Assembly (NCBI RefSeq): GCF_026126425.1
Contig: NZ_JAFMPW010000002.1
Span: forward strand, 496,001 to 560,000
From: Muriicola sp. Z0-33
GTDB lineage: Bacteria; Bacteroidota; Bacteroidia; Flavobacteriales; Flavobacteriaceae
DNA length: 64,000 nucleotides
Direction of reading: 5' to 3'
Program-made: the position numbers and the translations under genes
Shown here: piece after piece, positions 16,900 to 24,328 of the stretch
How the letters are laid out: every line of letters begins with the position of its first letter
Position numbering within the stretch: position 1 is the first letter of the stretch
The notes under the pieces: generated by a model
Seen by the model: the letters and a program-made list of their open reading frames with translations, nothing else
What the model was told of the DNA's origin: nothing
The model's database searches: none

Positions 16900-17925
16900 A
16901 TGGAGTTGGAAACAGTAACCATAATCAGGGATAAAAACGAATGGGAAAGCGTACTCAAGGAATTTGATACGTTCGACTTTTACCACACATACGACTATCA
17001 CAATATCTCTAAAGCCGAAGGCGAGATTCCTGAATTGTTAGTGTATAGGCAGGATGAATGCCTTATTGCCCTTCCATTACTGGTTAGAAGGGTATTTGAC
17101 ACCAAATACTTTGATGCCACCTCGGTTTATGGATATGCCGGGCCGCTATCAAAAAATCTAGGTGAAGATTTTGATAATAGTGCATTTCATACCTACTTCG
17201 ATAATTATTTGCGATCTCAAAATATAATCTCTGTTTTTTCACGTTTAAATCCCTATATAGATGGTCAGGAAGCGGTATTGAAAAACATAGGAAAATTCAG
17301 GACCATCCAAAACATCGTTAATATAGATCTGACACTGAGTTTAGATGAACAGCGCTCACAATATCGAAGAGATACCAGAAGCAGGGTAAACAAGGCGAGA
17401 AGGCTTTTCCGTGTGGTAAAAGCAACTACCCCTGAGGAAATTGAAGCTTTTATATCTATTTACACTGAAACCATGGAGAAGCTAAATGCCAGTGAATCCT
17501 ATTTCTTTGATAAAAGCTACTTCTTTGAATTCCTGGAATGCGAGGATTTCAAAACGGATATTCTGCTCGCGGTTCATTTAGAAACAGGAGACATTGGCGC
17601 CGCTACTATGTTTGTAAAGACCAACAATATTATTCAATATCATTTATCCGGCACGAAATCTGAATATTTCAAACTGGCCCCTTCAAGATTGTTATTAGAT
17701 GAAATGAGGCTACAGGGTACTGAACAAGGGTATACCTTTTTTAATTTGGGTGGTGGCTACCAAAGTCCGGAAGATGCATTATTTGCTTTTAAATCATCTT
17801 TTTCAAATAATTTGAAGACTTGGAACGTTTGGACATATATAGCCGATCAACAGGTATATGATGAACTGGCCAAGGAAGTAGATGTAGCCGATGAGGAATT
17901 CTTCCCTAAATACAGGGCAAAATAG
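16900..17925 (+). CDS. FemAB/GNAT-superfamily aminoacyl- or acyltransferase-like protein
   Basis: A 341-residue protein resembling FemAB-type double-GNAT proteins. It begins with a substrate-binding half (FYHTYDYHNISKAEGEIPELLVYR) and ends with a GNAT half carrying QYHLSGTKSEYFKLAPSRLLLDEM and FNLGGGYQ, both typical of the FemAB-like family found in polysaccharide loci. Real FemAB proteins transfer amino acids from charged tRNAs to lipid II. Here the context suggests an N-acyl or aminoacyl group placed on a sugar amine. It lacks signal peptide and membrane segments. The reaction is an inference. Confidence 0.75.
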   Translation: MELETVTIIRDKNEWESVLKEFDTFDFYHTYDYHNISKAEGEIPELLVYRQDECLIALPLLVRRVFDTKYFDATSVYGYAGPLSKNLGEDFDNSAFHTYFDNYLRSQNIISVFSRLNPYIDGQEAVLKNIGKFRTIQNIVNIDLTLSLDEQRSQYRRDTRSRVNKARRLFRVVKATTPEEIEAFISIYTETMEKLNASESYFFDKSYFFEFLECEDFKTDILLAVHLETGDIGAATMFVKTNNIIQYHLSGTKSEYFKLAPSRLLLDEMRLQGTEQGYTFFNLGGGYQSPEDALFAFKSSFSNNLKTWNVWTYIADQQVYDELAKEVDVADEEFFPKYRAK

Positions 17926-17954
17926 TTTTAATTAATCTGAAAATATCATATTCA

Positions 17955-18797
17955 ATGTTAGTATTTGTAGTTCCCGTAAAAAGTGAAAAAGTTTCCACTA
18001 ATTGGAAAGTATTTTCAATTCTGGTAGAACGTACCATGCAATCTATTTGTCAGCAAACCTCACAGAATTTCAAGGTTGTGGTGGTGTGCCATGAGATTCC
18101 GGAGATGAATTTTAAGCACGAGAATCTGGAATTTATACAGGTAGATTTTGATCCGCCATCTACAAAACGAATTGATGATCCTAATGAAATAGATCCAAAG
18201 AACCCCTATAGAAATGTTGCCAAAGAAGAAGATAAGGCAAGAAAGATAATGAAAGGTGTGGAGTACGGACGCAAATACAATCCTGACTATTATATGGTGG
18301 TAGATGCGGACGATTGCATAAGTAAGCATCTTGTAAAATTTGTGGATGAAAACAAAAGTCCGGAAAACGTCGGGTGGTATTTTAAACAAGGTTTTATTTA
18401 TAACGAAGGAAGTAACCTAATCTTTCTGAATAAAAACACCTTTAATGTTTTATGTGGTACTTGTATCATTGTGGCCGCTGACTATGTAGATCAGCTTTTA
18501 CCTCAAGAGCCTTTTGTAGTCTTCACTCATGATTTTACCACCTTGAGTAATGGCAAGGAAATGAAACCCCTGCCATTTACGGGAGCCATTTACAGTATTG
18601 CCAATACCGAGAATTATTGCAGTACCCCGGAGGCGGTGAAAAGGATGAATTCCTATAAAATATTTGAAGGGGAGTTCTATGTGAATATCATCAGGAAAAT
18701 GAAGAAATATCGTATTAAATTGGTTAATCGCAATCTGAGAAACACCTTTGGATTGTACAAACTAGACTTTTCCAAGGTTTTTGAAACCACTGAATAG
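17955..18797 (+). CDS. Glycosyltransferase with a GT-A-like fold
   Basis: A 280-residue cytoplasmic protein. An N-terminal strand VFVVPVKSEKV is followed by a GT-A donor region with VVDADDCISKH, a variant DxD metal motif, and a long insert (about 55-110). The family resembles putative rhamnosyl- or galactosyltransferases in flavobacterial polysaccharide loci. No E-x7-E GT4 motif is present. It is the last plus-strand gene of the locus, and a terminator-like hairpin follows its stop. The sugar added is unknown. Confidence 0.72.
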   Translation: MLVFVVPVKSEKVSTNWKVFSILVERTMQSICQQTSQNFKVVVVCHEIPEMNFKHENLEFIQVDFDPPSTKRIDDPNEIDPKNPYRNVAKEEDKARKIMKGVEYGRKYNPDYYMVVDADDCISKHLVKFVDENKSPENVGWYFKQGFIYNEGSNLIFLNKNTFNVLCGTCIIVAADYVDQLLPQEPFVVFTHDFTTLSNGKEMKPLPFTGAIYSIANTENYCSTPEAVKRMNSYKIFEGEFYVNIIRKMKKYRIKLVNRNLRNTFGLYKLDFSKVFETTE

Positions 18798-18833
18798 GAT
18801 AAATAACAATCTATTGTTACCGCTAGAGAATAG

Positions 18834-18855
18834 CCATTTGCATTAAAATGGTTTT
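18834..18855 (+). terminator. Putative Rho-independent terminator of the polysaccharide operon
   Basis: CCATTT (18834-18839) pairs with AAATGG (18846-18851) across a 6-nt loop and is followed by TTTT. It lies 36 bp after the stop of the last plus-strand gene and 5 bp before the end of the convergent minus-strand gene. The stem is short (6 bp), so strength is uncertain. Confidence 0.45.
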
Positions 18856-18859
18856 CTTA

Positions 18860-20497
18860 CTACAAACGCTTAAAGGCCCCGTCAATAATATACATATCCT
18901 CAAGCTGATGCAGATGATGAGTGGCCTCTAGTCCTTTGACAAAATTTGGTTCAATTCCTATGATTTTCTCCTCCTGATAATTTTCCAGGGTTAATGTCTT
19001 AATTGCATTGAGGTTTAGTCCGTAACCATATACCCCATTAGAATTGTTTTGTGAAGGTCTGATAAGCTGATTTTTGTACTCGAATATAGATCCGGCATTC
19101 CTTCCTCCTCTTGAATCTATAATTACCGGATTCTGATGATGCGCTTCAATTTCTTTAAACCTTAGAGAATCTATTCTGTAGATATAGAGCTCGGACATAT
19201 GATCATCATTAAAACCTTTATTCAGGAACAACCATTTATGTCCCTGTTGGTCTTTAAAATAGGTAGCGTCTGCGACTGATTCGCCTTCGAAGGCAGTAGA
19301 ATAAAGCGTCCACTTATGAGGAAACTCAAGGCATTTATAAATCTCGAGTCGCTTATTTTGGTGGGCCTCAGGCATCATGTACAATTCCCCTTCTTCCTCG
19401 AAAATAAAAGGATAGGAAAGGTGATAATCAAGATCTAATACATCTATTACCTCCTTTATCTCTTTATTAACGATCTTCCCACAGGAAATTTTACCCCTGC
19501 GTTTTTTATAAGAGTAATTTTCAAAAAACACATAAGTTTCACCCTTGTGCTGGTATAGGAAAGGATCTGCCCAGAACTCTCCTTTGGGCAACTTAACAGG
19601 TTTTAACCGAAATAGGGTGGCATCAAATATAGAACCCTTCCCAATGAATAATGTCCAGCAACTATAACGTACCCCAAAAATGCGCATCAAACCTTCCTTT
19701 AAGGCATGACTGAATAATTTATAATAGAATTGCAATAAATAGCCAAACATTACCCTAAGGGTGGGTACCCGGTACAAGCGGTTATAGTAAATTGGTGATT
19801 TAGTTGGGTTAAACTCCCCCCTACCCAGCTTGTTCAGGTTTTTAAACAAGAGACGGACCGAATGCTCCAGAATTTTAGTATTGTTTTTGACGAAAGAAAA
19901 GCTGGTATTATAATGCGATTTCTCAATGACCAGACCTCCGTCTAACTCAGGGGTGAGTTTTTGCAAGGTAACACCCAGAACAGGTAGTTTTAATATTATT
20001 TCCCAGAACCCGGCTGGTTCTCCCCTGTGTATTGCATTATCTCCATGGTGAAAACTCCATATTCCATATCGAGAAGCATTTAGAATATCACCTCTGATAA
20101 TATTGAATTCGTGTCGAAGTAAAACATCCAGGTCAAATTGCCGCACCTTATCAGCATCTTCTTTACTAAAGATATCCAAATACCCTTTGCGCAATGGGCT
20201 TAAATCAATGGTCGTTATTGTTTTAAGATACGCTACTACCTCCTCCCGATCTACAGTACGTTGCTCCCTGAAAATCCGTGATTCTATTTTCGATTGAAAA
20301 ACAAACAGCAATTTGCCCAATAAATTTCCGGCCTTCCATGCTCGCTTAAATTTGCTCTTGGCCGTCTGGACTTCCGTCCTGCTATCTTTGATAAGGACAA
20401 CAAGTTCCAGATCAGGGTTAGTCCTGATCTCATCAATTATTCTTAATTCCCAATTCCTTAAAGAATCAAACTCCCTTATTAATATTCCAATTCTCAT
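18860..20497 (-). CDS. Formyltransferase-like domain fused to a GINT1-like beta-propeller domain
   Basis: About 545 residues from the ATG at 20497; a TTG four codons upstream (20509) is also open but lies within the promoter box. The N-terminal domain (about 1-230) has a formyltransferase-like core: SFHHGD (148-153), an HRGEPAGFW loop and ELDGGLV, whose Asp186 aligns with the catalytic Asp. The family's Asn (two before His150) is Ser148. The C-terminal part (about 260-545) has repeated blade-like segments such as FWADPFLY, YPFIFEEEGELYMMPE and ADATYFKD, resembling the N-terminal propeller of GINT1-type glycosyltransferases. It is convergent with the operon and may formylate or bind a sugar substrate. 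The domain calls are by eye. Confidence 0.65.
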   Translation of the reverse strand: MRIGILIREFDSLRNWELRIIDEIRTNPDLELVVLIKDSRTEVQTAKSKFKRAWKAGNLLGKLLFVFQSKIESRIFREQRTVDREEVVAYLKTITTIDLSPLRKGYLDIFSKEDADKVRQFDLDVLLRHEFNIIRGDILNASRYGIWSFHHGDNAIHRGEPAGFWEIILKLPVLGVTLQKLTPELDGGLVIEKSHYNTSFSFVKNNTKILEHSVRLLFKNLNKLGRGEFNPTKSPIYYNRLYRVPTLRVMFGYLLQFYYKLFSHALKEGLMRIFGVRYSCWTLFIGKGSIFDATLFRLKPVKLPKGEFWADPFLYQHKGETYVFFENYSYKKRRGKISCGKIVNKEIKEVIDVLDLDYHLSYPFIFEEEGELYMMPEAHQNKRLEIYKCLEFPHKWTLYSTAFEGESVADATYFKDQQGHKWLFLNKGFNDDHMSELYIYRIDSLRFKEIEAHHQNPVIIDSRGGRNAGSIFEYKNQLIRPSQNNSNGVYGYGLNLNAIKTLTLENYQEEKIIGIEPNFVKGLEATHHLHQLEDMYIIDGAFKRL

Positions 20498-20506
20498 TAT
20501 ACTGCT

Positions 20507-20535
20507 CAAATTTAGTAGCTCTGATATTTTCTAAA
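20507..20535 (-). promoter_or_regulatory. Predicted promoter for the fused formyltransferase gene
   Basis: On the minus strand TAAATTTG (20507-20514) is an exact -7 box, with a TTTA (20532-20535) 17 bp upstream as a weak -33 element. The box ends only 9-10 bp before the ATG at 20497, implying a very short 5' leader. This supports 20497 over the TTG at 20509. Confidence 0.45.
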
Positions 20536-20632
20536 GATGAAATAATTTATCTGTAATTATAGCTATACCCATCTGCTAAAAATATGATCTTGACCTGCTT
20601 TAAAATTTGGTCTAAAGATACTGCGCTCAGTT

Positions 20633-21304
20633 TCAAAAAACGGGTTTTTGATATTGTTTAATATTATTAAGTTCTACTGAAATTTCCTGTAAGTCATCAG
20701 TCCTACTCAGCCTGCTTATAGTACTTACTGTATGCTGCTGGGTCCATTGAACTGTTGTGGTATAAAAGACTTTTGCAAAAGGCGGAACCAATTGTTTTTT
20801 CGGAAAAAAATTGAATAAAACAAGACCTATCGTTGTAAAAACCATTACAATTAGGGCTAAAATCGAAATCTTTAAGCGGTACCATTCTACTTTAGGAGGA
20901 TTGCGCAGTGCTACAATAAATAAGAGTGTATAAAGTAATAAGAACCACAAATTGCTATCCAGGCTTAATTCAATCGAAGCACCAATGTCTTCATATTTAG
21001 TATTTAAGAAATTGAGCAAACTGCTCATTGTGAGGGGCTCCTTTAGCACTATCCAGTGACCAATTTCAAGCATCCCCGTAATAAAATAAAATATGGCTGC
21101 AATGTTATAAATTACCCTTCTTCGGAAAATGTAGTAGGGAAAGGTAAAGGGAAGCATCCATACAAGATTAACTAAGAAAGTAATGGGCTGTACCAGTTCC
21201 TGGTCAATTATCATTCCTATAATCAATGGCAGCATTACCAGAAGTATTAAATATCTGGGAAATAGAAATGTAAACAAATCACGTCTATCTCTTTGCTGCC
21301 ACAT
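20633..21304 (-). CDS. Membrane protein resembling the N-terminal half of a phosphoethanolamine transferase; probably truncated
   Basis: A 223-residue protein with five predicted membrane segments (about 12-30, 32-55, 60-85, 110-132 and 143-166). The segment GMLEIGHWIVLKEPLTMSSL and a following LNFLNTKYEDIG resemble the N-terminal membrane domain of EptA/CptA-type lipid A or glycan phosphoethanolamine transferases. The catalytic sulfatase-like domain expected after it is absent: the frame ends at 20633, and only about 120 bp separate it from the next gene. Removing one T of a T6 run near the stop would add only about 20 residues. It is either a remnant at the edge of the variable locus or a small membrane protein in its own right. 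Confidence 0.5.
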   Translation of the reverse strand: MWQQRDRRDLFTFLFPRYLILLVMLPLIIGMIIDQELVQPITFLVNLVWMLPFTFPYYIFRRRVIYNIAAIFYFITGMLEIGHWIVLKEPLTMSSLLNFLNTKYEDIGASIELSLDSNLWFLLLYTLLFIVALRNPPKVEWYRLKISILALIVMVFTTIGLVLFNFFPKKQLVPPFAKVFYTTTVQWTQQHTVSTISRLSRTDDLQEISVELNNIKQYQKPVF

Positions 21305-21383
21305 AGGAAATTGCTATTTATACATCCCCATTACTGCCCCTAAAACTCTTTGATGATCTTGTCTTTGAACTTTAAGCTGATTA

Positions 21384-22568
21384 TTAGTACTTAATCAGAC
21401 TAAATTCGGACCTTCTATTGGATCTATGCTCTTTTTCACTACATCTCACACCATCTTTACAGTGATTGGTAAGATGTTCTTCTCCCTGCCCTATTGCGGA
21501 AAGTCTTTCGGCTTTAACACCTTTGGCAACTAAGTATTTAATAGTACTGTTAGCCCTACGGCCAGACAACCATTTGTTATACTCATCTGTTCCTCTTGAA
21601 TCTGTATGCGATCCAATTTCAATATGTACGTTAGGATGAGTTGCTAAGAAACTTACCATATTATCCAAAACGGCTTTCGAATCTTTGTTAAGGTAAGACG
21701 AGTTTAGCGCAAAATACACCTTTCCTATATCCTCTATTGCATCTTCAAGTGCCCTAATTCTGTTCTTTTCCGCATCCAGGCGCGCCTTTTCTGCTGCGGC
21801 TAACCTATCAGCCTCTTTTTTCCTTAACTCCTCTTCAAGGGCCAGTTTTTCCTTCTCTCGTTGCTCAGCAAGCTGGATAGAATCTGAAACTCGAAGCATT
21901 TCATTTTCCAATTCCTTCATTAAAGCCAGTTTTGTGGCTCCTTTCTTGGTAAGTGCCTTTTCAACACCAAACCTATAAACCACGGCTGCCGAGTGCTGCA
22001 ACTGTTTCGTGGAGTTTTCTTTTAGTCCCCATTTCCCCATGGTATTTAGATTTACACCCCATGTATCACTAAACCAGGTATTGAAACCAAAACCGGTGTT
22101 GAACGTCATTCTTCCTAAACCACCGATGGAAGAATATCCTCCTCCAGCATGTATATAAGGATCAAACCAGGCTGTTTCACCCACAATTTTGTTTAGATCA
22201 TAACTAACCTTACCATCAAAAGCGAAATATTCTCTTAAATTGTCATTTACCTGACCATCAACCACTTTTCCCACTTTATAGCGGTTATATGTACCAATGG
22301 CTTCTACCCCTAATCCGTTGCTAAAGAACTTGCCTAAGCTTAAACGACTGGGATAAGGGACCATATTCCAGGTTTCCTCTATTCTTAAAAAATCTGAACC
22401 AAAAGGCGTTGCGGAGTCATCTACTATATTGACACCCACACCCAGTACCCATGAACCGGTTACCGTACTATCTTTTGGAGTTAAACAGTCCTCACAGCCT
22501 TCCTGAGCAATAGAAGTTCCTGCCCAGAGGAATAGCACAAAGCTTAAAATTACATTGTAAGTTTTCAT
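21384..22568 (-). CDS. OmpA family outer-membrane protein
   Basis: A 394-residue protein with a signal peptide (MKTYNVILSFVLFLWAGTSIAQ, cleavage near 22), an N-terminal outer-membrane beta-barrel-like region (about 30-205), an alanine/lysine/glutamate-rich coiled linker (about 215-275), and a C-terminal OmpA peptidoglycan-binding domain (about 280-394) with IEIGSHTDSRGTDEYN and a C-terminal NRRSEF. It would anchor the outer membrane to peptidoglycan. The gene sits after the terminator of the upstream lipoprotein gene and before the truncated membrane gene, so it is probably monocistronic. Confidence 0.9.
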   Translation of the reverse strand: MKTYNVILSFVLFLWAGTSIAQEGCEDCLTPKDSTVTGSWVLGVGVNIVDDSATPFGSDFLRIEETWNMVPYPSRLSLGKFFSNGLGVEAIGTYNRYKVGKVVDGQVNDNLREYFAFDGKVSYDLNKIVGETAWFDPYIHAGGGYSSIGGLGRMTFNTGFGFNTWFSDTWGVNLNTMGKWGLKENSTKQLQHSAAVVYRFGVEKALTKKGATKLALMKELENEMLRVSDSIQLAEQREKEKLALEEELRKKEADRLAAAEKARLDAEKNRIRALEDAIEDIGKVYFALNSSYLNKDSKAVLDNMVSFLATHPNVHIEIGSHTDSRGTDEYNKWLSGRRANSTIKYLVAKGVKAERLSAIGQGEEHLTNHCKDGVRCSEKEHRSNRRSEFSLIKY

Positions 22569-22625
22569 ATGAATAAGATTTAGGAGTATTCTGAATGTAA
22601 AATTATAGCGAAAGGTTATTTACTT

Positions 22626-22668
22626 AAAAAAAAGGGTTCTAAGTGCAGTAATATTCGATAGGAACCCT
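22626..22668 (-). terminator. Rho-independent terminator after the lipoprotein gene
   Basis: On the minus strand an AGGGTTC-type arm at 22662-22668 pairs with its complement at 22633-22639 (7 bp, plus possible flanking A/T pairs, about 22-nt loop) and is followed by a run of eight Ts. It lies 20 bp after the stop at 22688 and before the OmpA-family gene, separating the two transcripts. Confidence 0.6.
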
Positions 22669-22687
22669 AAAAAATGGAAAATTGCTG

Positions 22688-23149
22688 TTAATTTGGACTT
22701 TCAAGTACAACCTCCTTATCGGTGATTGGCATAGTATACAGGCTAAATGGTAAGAGTAATGCCGTAGGTGAATTTTCCTGGATAGCATTTTCTTTTTTTA
22801 TCCCCAAAACGAGTCTGTTTTCGGACTCACTTACTTTAAAAAGTCCCGGGATATTGCTGTTTGTGGTCTTACCACTACAATAAATAACTACCAACTGTTT
22901 GCTAAAATCTATTTCGGGAACAGGAAGCCCTGGTTTACGGGTTTTATTTATTTCCAGGAAGAATTGTTTCAACCTTTTACTGTTCCTGATTATCTCTACT
23001 TCTTCAAGGTCTGTTCCTCCATAATTATCAGATAGAACCAGGTTTAAATCTTCCGAAACAGTTGGGGTATTTGTATTGGTATTCGCAGTATTTTTATGTC
23101 CTTTACAACCTAAAGTAATTATTAATATTAACACGGTTAAATATCTCAT
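22688..23149 (-). CDS. Small lipoprotein, PrcB-like C-terminal domain possible
   Basis: A 153-residue protein with a lipoprotein signal: MRYLTVLILIITLGC places the lipidated Cys at residue 15. A Thr/Asn-rich linker follows. The C-terminal two thirds (about 45-150) form a compact beta-rich domain with KQLVVIYCSGK and LLLPFSLYTMP, which loosely resembles PrcB-like domains. It begins 7 bp after bshA in the same direction, so the pair is cotranscribed. The function is unknown. Confidence 0.7.
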   Translation of the reverse strand: MRYLTVLILIITLGCKGHKNTANTNTNTPTVSEDLNLVLSDNYGGTDLEEVEIIRNSKRLKQFFLEINKTRKPGLPVPEIDFSKQLVVIYCSGKTTNSNIPGLFKVSESENRLVLGIKKENAIQENSPTALLLPFSLYTMPITDKEVVLESPN

Positions 23150-23156
23150 TAATAAT

Positions 23157-24299
23157 CTAATAACTACTTTTTAAATTAGACTTATGTGCTCGTTCATACA
23201 TGCTTTCATATAACGGCAATATATTAGTGATATCAAATTCTGAAGCTACTTTGTATGCATTCTCTTTAAATTGCAATAAAGTGCTATCGTCTTTCAGGAT
23301 CTTAAGGGAATTTTTAACCATATCGTCTATGTCTCCAACGTTACTCAAAAATCCCGTGATTCCGTGTTTGTTCACCTCTGGGATACCTCCTGTATTACTA
23401 GATATCACAGCCACTTTGTTCATCATTGCTTCCAACGCAGCCAATCCAAAACTTTCGGTCTCTGAAGGCAGTAAGAAAAGGTCTGAAAAACATAGAATCC
23501 TGTCTATTTCATTACTATTGCCAAGAAAAATAACTTTATCCTGTATGTTGAGTTTGTCGCAGAGCACTTCTGCTTTCTCCTTTTCGGGCCCCTCTCCCAC
23601 CATTACTAATTTTGCCGGAATTTGCTGCTGAATTCCATGGAAAATACGAATAACATCAAGAATGCGTTTAACCTTCCTGAAATTACTAATATGAGTTATA
23701 ATACGCTCATTATCTTCGGCCATTAAAGATCGCTGGCAGTCCGTAAATTCAGTATTACACTTTTTCTTATCTATAAAATTCGGGATGACCTCTATATCTC
23801 TCTTGATATCAAATAATTGGAGGGTCTGGCTTTTTAGGTTTTCGGAAACGGAAGTGACAACATCAGATTTATTAATACTGAATGTCACCGCAGGTTTGTA
23901 TTCCGGATGATTTCCCACAAGTGTGATATCTGTTCCGTGAAGGGTGGTGATCATAGGGATATAAATACCTTCTTCCTCCAGTATTTTTTTAGCCATATAC
24001 CCTGCATAGGCATGTGGTATCGCATAATGTACATGCAGCAATTCAATATCGAAGTGCTTAACAGTATCCACTAACTTACTAGATAATGCCAGCTCATATG
24101 GTTGATAATGAAAGAGCGGATATTCCGGAACATGTACCTCGTGAAAGTGAATATCATTGCCTAATAGTTCTAACCTTACCGGTTGTTTATAGGTAATAAA
24201 GTGTACCTCATGGCCCCTATTAGCAAGGGCTATTCCCAATTCCGTTGCAACAACACCACTACCCCCAAAAGTGGGGTAACATACTATAGCTATCTTCAT
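23157..24299 (-). CDS. bshA: N-acetyl-alpha-D-glucosaminyl L-malate synthase (bacillithiol synthesis)
   Basis: A 380-residue GT4 enzyme from the ATG at 24299; a GTG at 24305 is an alternative. The N-terminus KIAIVCYPTFGGSGVVATEL and the HEVHVPEYPLFHYQPYEL segment are specific to BshA. HGTDITLVGNHPE and the E-x7-E motif (SETESFGLAALEAM) follow. BshA joins GlcNAc from UDP-GlcNAc to L-malate, the first step to bacillithiol, the main low-molecular-weight thiol of many Bacteroidota. It lies between a GH3/beta-lactamase fusion and a lipoprotein. BshB and BshC are not identified here; the PIG-L protein at 12487 could not be assigned to that role. Confidence 0.94.
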   Translation of the reverse strand: MKIAIVCYPTFGGSGVVATELGIALANRGHEVHFITYKQPVRLELLGNDIHFHEVHVPEYPLFHYQPYELALSSKLVDTVKHFDIELLHVHYAIPHAYAGYMAKKILEEEGIYIPMITTLHGTDITLVGNHPEYKPAVTFSINKSDVVTSVSENLKSQTLQLFDIKRDIEVIPNFIDKKKCNTEFTDCQRSLMAEDNERIITHISNFRKVKRILDVIRIFHGIQQQIPAKLVMVGEGPEKEKAEVLCDKLNIQDKVIFLGNSNEIDRILCFSDLFLLPSETESFGLAALEAMMNKVAVISSNTGGIPEVNKHGITGFLSNVGDIDDMVKNSLKILKDDSTLLQFKENAYKVASEFDITNILPLYESMYERAHKSNLKSSY

Positions 24300-24328
24300 A
24301 GTCACAAAATTACCATTAAATTATACAC

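Noticed and set aside
18802-18820. TAACAAT-CT-ATTGTTA palindrome between convergent genes
   Set aside because: Short AT-rich palindrome without a T-run or neighbouring promoter; a better hairpin (18834-18855) lies just after it.
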